From contig WJJR01000129.1 of assembly GCA_014729565.1 (NCBI GenBank), forward strand, positions 1 through 5,757: a stretch of DNA of 5,757 bases. The letters run 5' to 3'. This DNA is from Candidatus Zixiibacteriota bacterium (lineage in GTDB: Bacteria > Zixibacteria > MSB-5A5 > WJJR01). The notes beneath the pieces are model-generated. The model searched no databases and was not told where the DNA came from. It saw nothing but the letters and a program-made list of their open reading frames with translations. This document shows positions 1-5,757 of this stretch, one piece after another (positions within the stretch are counted from its first letter, which is position 1; each line of letters begins with the position of its first letter). The translations under genes were made by a program, and so were the position numbers.

Positions 1-1531
1 ACGCCCCATAGGGATCAATGATCTCCGTGATCACCTCGTCTTCATTATAGAGATACTGCCAGGTACTGCCATCCGCATAGGTAGCGACCGTGTAGCCGGC
101 TTCAGGAACATACTCAAAGCGAATGTCGTAAAGACCGTCCTCGCCGTAGGTGTGGATGCAGCGCCCCTCATCATCATACTCGTAATGGTAGGAATACCCA
201 TTACGATCAGTCTTCTTGATCATGCGGTGGGCGGTATCGTATTGGTTGACGGCACGGTTTCCGAGAGCATCCTGCCAGACCAGGAGATTCCCGTGATTGT
301 CATGCTGGTATCGCGCGATTAAGCGTTCCTTCGGCTCACGCTCCCGGAGACGAAGAGCGTTGATGTGGCCGTAGTCATCGTAGTCTAACCGAAGCCGCCA
401 GTGGCCCGTATTTTGTATTGTAGTCAGTGTGCCGCGACGATCGTATTCGAATTCCAGCCGGTCAGTATCACGTCGGAGCGCCCGCAAGGGCGCCGGGCCT
501 TCGGCCGTATTCAGCCGAAATTCCATCGTCGGCTGTCCTGTCTCTGCGATCTGAAAAACATCGTGTCCGACCCGTCGCAGACGCATGCCATCGGCGGACA
601 CTTCCTTGTCCTCCGGCGGGATATCCGGAAATACGACAGTATCACCTTCGGGGTCAGTATACTCGTAGCCTTCAGGAGTGCGCTCTAATTCGCGCTGAAA
701 TTCATGGCGGAAACTCCGCCCCATCGGACCGTCGATGTCGTTCCACGTGCTATCATAGTACCGCTTCCATTGGAAACCGTGTGGCCCCGGCAGTTCGAAA
801 TCGATGAAGTCATCGACATTGGCGCCGGTGACCACGTACACGGGTTCGCCGGGTTTGCCACATCCCTTGTTATGACTGGGCTTCCGCTTCTTGAGTTTCT
901 TTTTGATCTTGTCTTTGAGTTTCTTGGCTTTCCCTTTTAGTTTCTTGGCCTTCCCTTTCAGCTTCTTGGCTTTTTTCGAGAGGCGCTTGAATGCCTTGGT
1001 CTTTTTCAGCTTCTTTAAAGCCTTCCCCAACGCATTCATCCCAATCCGCATCCCAATCGCCATCAGCGAGATAGTCGGTGGTCCACCGATCAGTACCGGA
1101 GGGCCGGGGATGACCATGACCATGCTGGTCGGCAATACCATCGATTTAACTTTGCTAGGCTTTTTGCGCGGTGGAGGAATCATCCCGACATCATGGCAGC
1201 TCAACGCGGGATGAAGCAGATGACTCATGGCATCACCGTCAACTTCGACGGTCATGCTACCCATGAAGATCTCCGCCTCATTGGTCGGCGGCTTGACAAA
1301 GACACCACCGATCGGAATGTGCGGAGGAACACCCTTTCCGGCTGTTCCGGCAATGGCACGCGGTATGCCGTTGATTAGGACTGTGGCGCCGATGACCGGC
1401 GCATAATCCATCGGATCAATGACGAATCCAACAAATGGATGAGGTACGGGGACGGGCGGAACCGGCCCGGGGGGCTGGATAATGTGAATATCGATCCCCA
1501 TGATCGGATCGAAATGTTTCGCTGCCGGCAT
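1..1531 (-). CDS. PAAR-RHS polymorphic toxin (T6SS effector), 3'-truncated by window edge
   Basis: The frame is open from the ATG at 1531 to the left edge, giving 510 residues without a stop; an adjacent in-frame ATG at 1534 is an equal alternative. Residues 1-120 are a PAAR-type spike-tip domain, opening MPAAKHFDPIMGIDIHI and holding AGTAGKGVPPHIPIGG (61-76). His71, His104, His107, Cys112 and His113 are candidate metal ligands. Residues 131-165 are hydrophobic and Gly/Pro-rich, a possible membrane-inserting segment. They are followed by a strongly Lys-rich helix (170-217). Residues about 224-300 match the DUF6531-type entry to the RHS shell, with DFELPGPHGFQWKRYYDS at 244-261. RHS/YD repeats run from about 355 to the edge, such as YDDEGRCIHTYGEDG (452-466). 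In the family the RHS shell encloses a variable C-terminal toxin, followed by an immunity gene. Both would lie left of this window, so the activity is unknown. No clear ribosome binding site precedes the start, so coupling to the upstream gene is likely. Confidence 0.93.
   Translation of the reverse strand, partial: MPAAKHFDPIMGIDIHIIQPPGPVPPVPVPHPFVGFVIDPMDYAPVIGATVLINGIPRAIAGTAGKGVPPHIPIGGVFVKPPTNEAEIFMGSMTVEVDGDAMSHLLHPALSCHDVGMIPPPRKKPSKVKSMVLPTSMVMVIPGPPVLIGGPPTISLMAIGMRIGMNALGKALKKLKKTKAFKRLSKKAKKLKGKAKKLKGKAKKLKDKIKKKLKKRKPSHNKGCGKPGEPVYVVTGANVDDFIDFELPGPHGFQWKRYYDSTWNDIDGPMGRSFRHEFQRELERTPEGYEYTDPEGDTVVFPDIPPEDKEVSADGMRLRRVGHDVFQIAETGQPTMEFRLNTAEGPAPLRALRRDTDRLEFEYDRRGTLTTIQNTGHWRLRLDYDDYGHINALRLREREPKERLIARYQHDNHGNLLVWQDALGNRAVNQYDTAHRMIKKTDRNGYSYHYEYDDEGRCIHTYGEDGLYDIRFEYVPEAGYTVATYADGSTWQYLYNEDEVITEIIDPYGA
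913..975 (-). repeat. Three 21-bp tandem repeats coding for KAKKLKG units
   Basis: Three adjacent 21-bp copies (plus-strand starts 913, 934 and 955) differ at only a few positions. On the minus strand they encode KAKKLKG, KAKKLKG and KAKKLKD within the Lys-rich helix of the PAAR-RHS protein (residues 187-207). Flanking sequence is also Lys-rich but not in the exact repeat. The copies share wobble-position differences, which suggests past slippage or duplication followed by drift. Confidence 0.85.
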
Positions 1532-1542
1532 CATATGGCTAG

Positions 1543-2220
1543 CTACTTATTGTCGAGTGCCTCTTCCCAGTCCGGTCCACACAGATCCGCCATGCGCTTG
1601 CGAATCGTTTTAGCCAACGGTGCGTAGTCGTGCCTCTTCGTGAGGTCGAGCAGGGCCTGTCCGGCATACGGCAGCGTACTGTGAGTGCGAATGTCCTCCT
1701 CCAGCTTCTCTCCCACGTTGAGCGCCTGACATCCGAATTCCCAGGCCTTATCATAGAATCCGGTCTGCTCTCGGCAGTAGGCCGCCATCCGCCAGCATTC
1801 CATGGCCACAATCAATTCGTCCAACTCTTCGGCCCGTGGAGCAACGTCTTCATAAATCGCGCCTGCTTCTTTGTATTTGCGCTCACCGAACAATACCGCG
1901 GCTCCCGACAGCCGGGTCTGGACAACCAGTTTGGGTCCGGCCGGATCCTCCTCGGCTTCGGCTTGCTGCGCCACCGCAACCGCTTGACGATGAAAGTCGA
2001 GCGCATCCTGCGGTTTCTGATCAGCCAGGTAGGCGATACCGAGTGCCTGGAATACAACAACCTGCATGGGCAGCCAATGCTGGTCGACAGCGATCTTCAA
2101 CGCCGCTTTGCCGCTCCGCGTCGCTGCCGTCAAATCGCCTTCAGAAATGGCATTGGTCATGGCCACAAATAAGCGGCGATAGGCGGCTGACGGGCCATGC
2201 GGCAGGTTGGAGCTAGCCAC
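1543..2220 (-). CDS. TPR-like helical-repeat protein, putative adaptor 2
   Basis: From the GTG at 2220 this is a 225-residue, almost all-helical protein. I count about four TPR-like helix pairs, at residues about 13-46, 52-86, 98-134 and 136-171. The clearest is the second, with ALGIAYLADQKPQDALDFHRQA matching the TPR pattern of small residues at positions 8 and 20 and a turn between helices. The third contains the similar GERKYKEAGAIYEDV. A C-terminal helical cap ends in GPDWEEALDNK. There is no signal peptide or membrane segment. TPR units bind peptides or partner proteins, so a scaffold or chaperone role is likely; the ligand is unknown. The gene overlaps the previous one by 8 bp (GTGGCTAG) and ends about 11 bp before the PAAR-RHS start. 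This tight packing points to translational coupling and matched amounts. Service to the PAAR-RHS protein is inferred from context. Confidence 0.85.
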   Translation of the reverse strand: MASSNLPHGPSAAYRRLFVAMTNAISEGDLTAATRSGKAALKIAVDQHWLPMQVVVFQALGIAYLADQKPQDALDFHRQAVAVAQQAEAEEDPAGPKLVVQTRLSGAAVLFGERKYKEAGAIYEDVAPRAEELDELIVAMECWRMAAYCREQTGFYDKAWEFGCQALNVGEKLEEDIRTHSTLPYAGQALLDLTKRHDYAPLAKTIRKRMADLCGPDWEEALDNK

Positions 2221-2848
2221 GCGACAACTCCTCGTACGCCCCCGGCATATCCAACTCTGGTTCAATCGTCTGAATCAGTTTCTTCTCAATATCACACATC
2301 TGCGTGAGTAGCGGCGCACCAACATCGTCGATGACCATGATCCGGACATTGGCGGGAAGACCGGAACGGGCCAGCGACAACAACCATCGCTGCCAGTTCT
2401 CGGCATCGGATATCTGCGGAGGATATAAGAACGCGACGAAGTGGAGCATCATGCCGTCGTAGTACTCGCGAAACGACATGCAGGCGCGGGCAAAGGTGAT
2501 GAGATCGGGTTCCCCCCGGACCGGGGCCGGGCACTCCCACTCGTTGGCAATGTCGTCTTCGGCGATACTCTCACGTATGTCGTTGTACTGATCGATCAGG
2601 GACTGGCGTAATCCGAAACCGTATTGCGTATGGTCATCGAACGGCTGGATGAATTTCACAAACAGATCAGGGAGTTCGCCGGCCTCTTCAGACTGCAAGT
2701 CAACCATCAGGTCGACCATCTTGGCGCCGTCTGCGTCCGTGAGCCATCGCAACAAGCGCGCGTCGGGATTCTCCGCAAACTCATTCCACAGACTTTCGAG
2801 TTCGTCCAGACGTTCCACAATGGCGTTCTGTCGGTCGCTTTTGACCAC
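2213..2848 (-). CDS. Uncharacterised T6SS-island protein, putative adaptor 1 (between vgrG and PAAR-RHS)
   Basis: This 211-residue protein starts at a GTG chosen for its ribosome binding site; an ATG at 2878 would add ten residues. I do not recognise a named domain. What can be seen is an acidic, helical N-terminus (residues 8-26, IVERLDELESLWNEF), a middle part rich in Asp, Glu and Phe (45-110), and an alpha/beta-looking C-terminal half. That half has a hydrophobic strand MMLHFVAFLYPP (133-144), a Trp-rich helix (152-160), and a second strand NVRIMVIDD (167-175). It ends in a PELDMPGAYEEL tail (197-208). There is no signal peptide, membrane segment or Walker A motif, so a cytoplasmic protein is likely. 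It does not look like Eag/DUF1795, DUF4123 or DUF2169 loading factors, yet it sits in the slot those occupy. It starts 58 bp after vgrG and its stop overlaps the next gene. A role in docking the PAAR-RHS cargo onto VgrG is inferred from position only. Confidence 0.85.
   Translation of the reverse strand: MVKSDRQNAIVERLDELESLWNEFAENPDARLLRWLTDADGAKMVDLMVDLQSEEAGELPDLFVKFIQPFDDHTQYGFGLRQSLIDQYNDIRESIAEDDIANEWECPAPVRGEPDLITFARACMSFREYYDGMMLHFVAFLYPPQISDAENWQRWLLSLARSGLPANVRIMVIDDVGAPLLTQMCDIEKKLIQTIEPELDMPGAYEELSRG
2228..2233 (-). promoter_or_regulatory. Ribosome binding site choosing the GTG start at 2220
   Basis: The minus strand reads GAGGAG, then seven bases, then GTG at 2220-2218. The site lies inside the last codons of the upstream gene. 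It decides the start of the TPR-like gene over the longer ATG at 2265, which would force a 53-base overlap and add a Cys/Arg-rich stretch that looks non-native. Confidence 0.75.
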
Positions 2849-2855
2849 GCAACTT

Positions 2856-2863
2856 CTCTCCTC
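2856..2863 (-). promoter_or_regulatory. Ribosome binding site choosing the GTG start at 2848
   Basis: The minus strand reads GAGGAGAG here, followed by seven bases and then GTG at 2848-2846. The in-frame ATG 30 bases upstream (2878) has only a weak purine stretch before it, and this strong site would lie inside its coding region. The GTG is therefore preferred. Confidence 0.7.
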
Positions 2864-2906
2864 AGCGCCCGTGCCCATCGAGCGCTCATCGGTGCGTATT
2901 GAAGAC

Positions 2907-5036
2907 TTAGTTAATTTTCACCATGGCGCCCATGATGGTCACGCCGCTGGGATCGAGTATGATCTGACCACTCCCACTCGATAACATGATATTCCCGGGA
3001 GTGAATTTCGCCGAACTTCCGCCACAGGCTATCTCAACGGTGCCACTGCCGTGGATTTTGACGATCGTATCGCCAATGTCGACGTTTGGTGCGGTGATCT
3101 TGGCTTGAGCCGCACCGGTCGCCTCGAAATTCGGCGTACCGTCCACCTTCACACCGGTCCCGCCCGTACCCGTGATTGTGACACCGGTGCCCTGTCCTTC
3201 GATATTAACGGCTCCGGTGGCCGTCGAGTTGTAGTCGCCATTGACGTCAACCGTGCGATTGCCGGCGGCGACAGTCAGGGAGGCGTCTCCCTGGACAGTC
3301 ACACTCTGCGTTCCCGTCGAGATTCCGATCGTCTCATTCCCCTCGGTAACGGTCACCTCGCGATTCTTCTTAATGGTGATGGTCTCATTGCCATTGACCG
3401 TTTCCGTGCGATTGTTTTCGACGGTTGTAGTTTCATCATGCTTGACGGTCTTCGTCCGGTCGTTGCCGATCGTCAGCGTCTCATCGTGGCCGGTGTTCTG
3501 ACTCTTGTCGTTCTCGGTCTTGATCGTAGTGTTCTTTTGTGCGTGTAAGTAGACTTCCTCTTCGTCCTTTTTGTCCTCGAAGCGCAGCTCGTTGGATCCG
3601 CCACCGCCTTTGGAGCTGTCGGACTTGATCGTGCTCTTGGTCTTGTCGTCGTCGAGCGGATACGGCGGCATGTTTTCGGCGTGGTACACACGTCCGGTGA
3701 TGATCGGGCGATCGGGATCACCCTCAATGAAATCAACAATCACCTCATGGCCGATCCGCGGGATGAACATCGCACCCCAGTTCTTGCCGGCCCACAATTG
3801 CGCAACCCGAATCCAGCACGAGGTGTTCTCGTCGCCCTGTCCTTCGCGATCCCAATGGAATTGCACCTTCACGCGGCCGTATTCGTCGGTGTAGACCTCT
3901 TCGCCCGACGGTCCGGTGACGATCGCGGTCTGCGTCCCTTCGACGACCGGTTTGGGCGTGCGTCGCAAAGGACGAAATGGAACAGAGGATGGAATGCACT
4001 TGAATGTATTGTTGTAGGAGAAGTGTCCACCGGCATCGTCCTGGCCAAGCGGCTGTGTGCCGTGGTGATGGACGGCCATGATCAGATAATCCTGGTTCAG
4101 ATCGGTGCGAGGATAATCGTCCAGACTAAAAATGCTGCCGGAAATCAACCGGGGGCAGATGCTGTGTCCCTGTCCCTGCAGACGGCGGGCCTGAGCGGAT
4201 TCCAGCCGAAGGCCGGCCAGTGTTCCACCGCGGCTTTCATCGCCATACAAACCGGGAAACTCGTAAACTTCAAACTCGGGATTGCGGTCAGCCGAATCAT
4301 CCTGCATCAACCCGAGACTGGGGGTCTCGAAATTGAAGTCCTTCAGTGTCGCTTTGCCCGGACGCAATTGCTGGGAGAAGCGGAAATCGTAAATAAACTC
4401 GCGTCCTTCAACGGCACCTGACCGATCCCGGAACACGACTGTCTGCGCTTCGGCAATCGGCACATGCACGTCGGCCGAATCGGCCATGACGAGAATATCC
4501 TGATCGTCCGAATGCTCGAAGAAGTAGAAGATTCCTTCCTCTTCCATCAGTCGGGCGACGAAATTCCAATCGGTTTCCCGATACTGGACACAATAGTCAC
4601 GCGGTTCGTAGCTTCCCGACAGGGCAAAGCGAAATCCATCGGACGATATACCGGCATCGGTGAGCACCTGCTCGATGATTTCCTCGGTCGTCATCTGCTG
4701 AAAGATGCGCGACTTCATCATCTGCGTGAGAATCCAGACCGACGGGACCACTTCGGCGAAGTAGGGTGTAAAGGTTTCGCCGGCGACGGCCTGTTCGAAC
4801 CTTCGGATAATGCCGAAGATCAGGCGGTCGCTCACCTCGGAGGCAATGGTCAACTCGGCCGGTTGGCCGACCACCGCATCAAGATCGATGTTGGCGTCTT
4901 GCGCGGCCAGTTCCACGTTGAAATGAAACAGATCACTGATCGCTTCCGTCCCGGTCAAATTCACCACCCGCAACTCGCCGGAGTATCCGGCGGTGGCGAA
5001 CATCAACCGGGCTTCACCGGCATCTAATATGGTCAT
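2907..5036 (-). CDS. vgrG: Type VI secretion system tip protein VgrG (TssI)
   Basis: This is a complete 709-residue VgrG, the trimeric spike at the end of the T6SS Hcp tube. It works in the injection machine and is fired out of the cell. Residues about 10-350 are the gp27-like base, with the hallmark stretch QYRETDWNFVARLMEEEGIF at 151-170. Residues about 370-455 are the gp5-like OB fold: DEYGRVKVQFHWDREG (384-399), then WIRVAQLWAGKNWG and PRIGHEVIVDFIEGDPDRPI. A Gly-rich linker (477-481, GGGGS) and the family's NELRFEDKK segment follow. Residues about 502-612 are an 8-residue-periodic beta-prism needle. The end (about 655-709) is Gly/Ser-rich and closes with MVKIN. No extra C-terminal effector domain is present, so this is a structural VgrG that probably carries its cargo through the downstream PAAR-RHS protein. 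The start is supported by a GAGGTG site. Two uncharacterised genes and the PAAR-RHS gene follow on the same strand. Confidence 0.97.
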   Translation of the reverse strand: MTILDAGEARLMFATAGYSGELRVVNLTGTEAISDLFHFNVELAAQDANIDLDAVVGQPAELTIASEVSDRLIFGIIRRFEQAVAGETFTPYFAEVVPSVWILTQMMKSRIFQQMTTEEIIEQVLTDAGISSDGFRFALSGSYEPRDYCVQYRETDWNFVARLMEEEGIFYFFEHSDDQDILVMADSADVHVPIAEAQTVVFRDRSGAVEGREFIYDFRFSQQLRPGKATLKDFNFETPSLGLMQDDSADRNPEFEVYEFPGLYGDESRGGTLAGLRLESAQARRLQGQGHSICPRLISGSIFSLDDYPRTDLNQDYLIMAVHHHGTQPLGQDDAGGHFSYNNTFKCIPSSVPFRPLRRTPKPVVEGTQTAIVTGPSGEEVYTDEYGRVKVQFHWDREGQGDENTSCWIRVAQLWAGKNWGAMFIPRIGHEVIVDFIEGDPDRPIITGRVYHAENMPPYPLDDDKTKSTIKSDSSKGGGGSNELRFEDKKDEEEVYLHAQKNTTIKTENDKSQNTGHDETLTIGNDRTKTVKHDETTTVENNRTETVNGNETITIKKNREVTVTEGNETIGISTGTQSVTVQGDASLTVAAGNRTVDVNGDYNSTATGAVNIEGQGTGVTITGTGGTGVKVDGTPNFEATGAAQAKITAPNVDIGDTIVKIHGSGTVEIACGGSSAKFTPGNIMLSSGSGQIILDPSGVTIMGAMVKIN
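3201..3533 (-). repeat. 24-bp periodic coding region of the VgrG beta-helical needle
   Basis: VgrG residues about 502-612 repeat every eight residues on the pattern Thr-x-Thr-Val/Ile-x-x-Asn/Asp-Arg/Glu. Examples are TLTIGNDR, TKTVKHDE, TTTVENNR, TETVNGNE and TITIKKNR. The codons give a degenerate 24-bp period. An eight-residue period is what is known for the intertwined triple-stranded beta-helix of the gp5 and VgrG spikes, so this is a structural repeat and not a mobile one. Register slips (nine-residue units) are visible near residues 563-571 and 586-594. Confidence 0.8.
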
Positions 5037-5109
5037 AATTCACCTCGTCGATTGTTCGAGATGTGCAACGCCCTTGCAGGAGTCACGATCCAGTAGAATC
5101 GGTTCTCCT
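5037..5109 (-). other. Intergenic gap upstream of vgrG
   Basis: This 73-bp gap separates the transglutaminase-like gene from vgrG. It holds the vgrG ribosome binding site at its downstream end. I see no convincing sigma-70 promoter pair and no GC-rich hairpin followed by a T run, so there is no sequence reason to break the transcription unit here. Whether vgrG also has its own promoter cannot be decided by eye. Confidence 0.5.
5041..5046 (-). promoter_or_regulatory. Ribosome binding site of vgrG
   Basis: On the minus strand GAGGTG ends four bases before the ATG at 5036-5034, and its GAGG core lies six bases away. This supports the ATG at 5036 as the vgrG start. Confidence 0.7.
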
Positions 5110-5757
5110 TCAATCGCCGAACGTTGGTGGGGAGAACGACCGGCGTCCGGACAAGGGCGCGAGTTCACGAGCTCCACCACCTTCAATCCGACGCATCATG
5201 CGATCAATTCCCTCTTCAACTGTCGCGGCCGGCCCGACCGTTTCCGCATTTTGGTAATCTCCGGGCCACGCCCCGCTCGCTTCATCGAGCCAGGAGGTGC
5301 TGATGTTTTGACTGCCAATATAGACACGCCGGGCTCCGTCACCGGGTGATTCGAGAACCGCCATGATGTGATAATCCTCGGGCTCGGTCCCCCGCGTGGG
5401 CAGGTAGATCACTTCAAAGCCCACGAAGTCCCACCCGGCTTCGGTGAGGAGTTCCTGCGCCAGAAAAGCGTATCCTTCACAATCGATCATGCGCCGATGC
5501 TGCCGCCGGGGCCGCGATACGATTTCGCTCCAGCGATCACACGATCCACCCGGCCAAACCACGTCATTTTGATCTCCCCGCGTGGCGGTCTCAATGTGAA
5601 CCACGAACGAGCCGGCATACTCCTGATAGGCCGCCAATGCGGCATCCGGTCGACCGCGCAACGTTCGGAAATAAGCACGCAGATCATCGGGATGAGGATG
5701 CCCGCCCGGTCGCCGCACCGGCCGCCCGATGGCGTCCTGAATATCGTTAACGAACGA
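5110..5757 (-). CDS. Transglutaminase-like (papain-fold) domain protein, 5'-truncated by window edge
   Basis: The frame is open from the right edge to a TGA at 5112-5110, giving 215 visible residues. An internal GTG at 5718 could serve as a start, but the frame stays open upstream with no stop, so I treat the gene as partial. Visible residues 91-107 have the form of a transglutaminase-like nucleophile helix: a DCEGYA core with Cys93, followed by an amphipathic helix and a Gly turn. A strand with a DYH motif (His130) follows, then a strand ending in GSQN, where Asn151 could be the third catalytic residue. This Cys-His-Asp/Asn order is that of the transglutaminase/papain superfamily, so a protease, amidase or acyl-transfer activity is inferred. 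The C-terminal 50 residues look disordered and Arg/Pro-rich. It lies 73 bp upstream of vgrG on the same strand. It may be an effector, the C-terminal domain of a larger toxin, or unrelated to secretion. The fold call is moderately sure; the role is not. Confidence 0.6.
   Translation of the reverse strand, partial: SFVNDIQDAIGRPVRRPGGHPHPDDLRAYFRTLRGRPDAALAAYQEYAGSFVVHIETATRGDQNDVVWPGGSCDRWSEIVSRPRRQHRRMIDCEGYAFLAQELLTEAGWDFVGFEVIYLPTRGTEPEDYHIMAVLESPGDGARRVYIGSQNISTSWLDEASGAWPGDYQNAETVGPAATVEEGIDRMMRRIEGGGARELAPLSGRRSFSPPTFGD

Noticed and set aside
401..1378. Several plus-strand frames, including a Phe/Leu-rich one at 891-1214 that looks like a membrane protein
   Set aside because: The hydrophobic look comes from reading Lys codons (AAA/AAG) on the opposite strand as Phe/Leu. 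The minus strand here is the PAAR-RHS gene, open throughout.
1630..2172. Plus-strand reading frame (180 residues) opposite the TPR-like gene
   Set aside because: The minus-strand frame has clear helical-repeat pattern, a ribosome binding site and operon context; the plus frame has none of these.
1537..2216. GCTAGC present at both ends of the TPR-like gene (1537-1542 and 2211-2216), as possible recombination or attachment sites
   Set aside because: Six bases are too few, flanks do not match, and both coincide with stop/start junctions where TAG is needed.
2849..2878. ATG at 2878 as start of the 211-residue protein
   Set aside because: Weak upstream purine signal, and a strong GAGGAGAG site lies inside the extension seven bases before a GTG. 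Kept as an alternative only.
2883..2888. Short palindrome around GAGCGCTC in the gap after vgrG, as a terminator or operator
   Set aside because: The stem is too short, has no loop and no T run, and the next gene follows closely on the same strand.
3051..3548. Plus-strand reading frame (165 residues) opposite the VgrG needle repeat
   Set aside because: It arises from the regular 24-bp coding repeat read on the other strand.
3681..4421. Long plus-strand reading frame (246 residues) opposite vgrG
   Set aside because: It lies wholly antisense to the well-supported gp27/gp5 part of VgrG and shows no recognisable domain. It is explained by codon bias of the real gene.
4464..5027. Plus-strand reading frame (187 residues) opposite the 5' part of vgrG
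   Set aside because: Antisense to conserved VgrG sequence, with no recognisable protein features.
5037..5109. Promoter or terminator between the transglutaminase-like gene and vgrG
   Set aside because: A TTGCAC-like hexamer has no fitting -10 box, and the AGGAG/CTCCT inverted repeat is only 5 bp with a loop over 20 bases.
1..5757. Extracellular contractile injection system or phage tail instead of T6SS
   Set aside because: A fused gp27-gp5 VgrG with a PAAR-RHS partner is the T6SS arrangement. No separate tube, sheath, baseplate or AAA genes are visible, although structural T6SS genes are also outside the window.

Overview
The window holds one co-directional gene cluster, all on the minus strand and read from right to left. 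It is a type VI secretion system (T6SS) tip/effector island. In order of transcription it contains the 3' part of a gene for a transglutaminase-like (papain-fold) protein (5757-5110), a full-length vgrG (5036-2907), an uncharacterised 211-residue protein (2848-2213), a 225-residue TPR-like helical-repeat protein (2220-1543), and the first about 510 codons of a PAAR-RHS polymorphic toxin (1531-1), which runs off the left edge. No tRNA, rRNA, CRISPR array, insertion sequence or integrase was seen. Almost every base is coding. The only gaps are 73 bp before vgrG, about 58 bp after it, and about 11 bp before the RHS gene.

Organism: the VgrG/PAAR-RHS pair implies a diderm bacterium with a contractile T6SS. 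Base composition is moderately GC-rich, starts include ATG and GTG, and Shine-Dalgarno sites are GAGG-like. The style of the proteins would fit Planctomycetota, Acidobacteriota, Myxococcota or a similar environmental lineage. The sequence alone does not decide this, and no marker gene is present.

How the genes likely work together: VgrG trimerises to form the spike on the Hcp tube. The N-terminal PAAR-type domain of the RHS protein would cap it, and the RHS shell would carry a C-terminal toxin that lies outside the window. In well-studied T6SS islands the slot between vgrG and a PAAR-RHS gene usually holds a loading factor (Eag/DUF1795, DUF4123/Tap or DUF2169). Here that slot holds two proteins that I do not recognise as any of these. 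They overlap by 8 bp and are probably co-translated. They are the best candidates in the window for an undescribed function, as a two-protein adaptor for PAAR-RHS loading. The transglutaminase-like protein upstream of vgrG may be an effector or the C-terminal domain of one, but its N-terminus is missing.

Two gene starts were moved from the longest reading frame to internal GTG codons, because each has a GAGGAG site at proper spacing.
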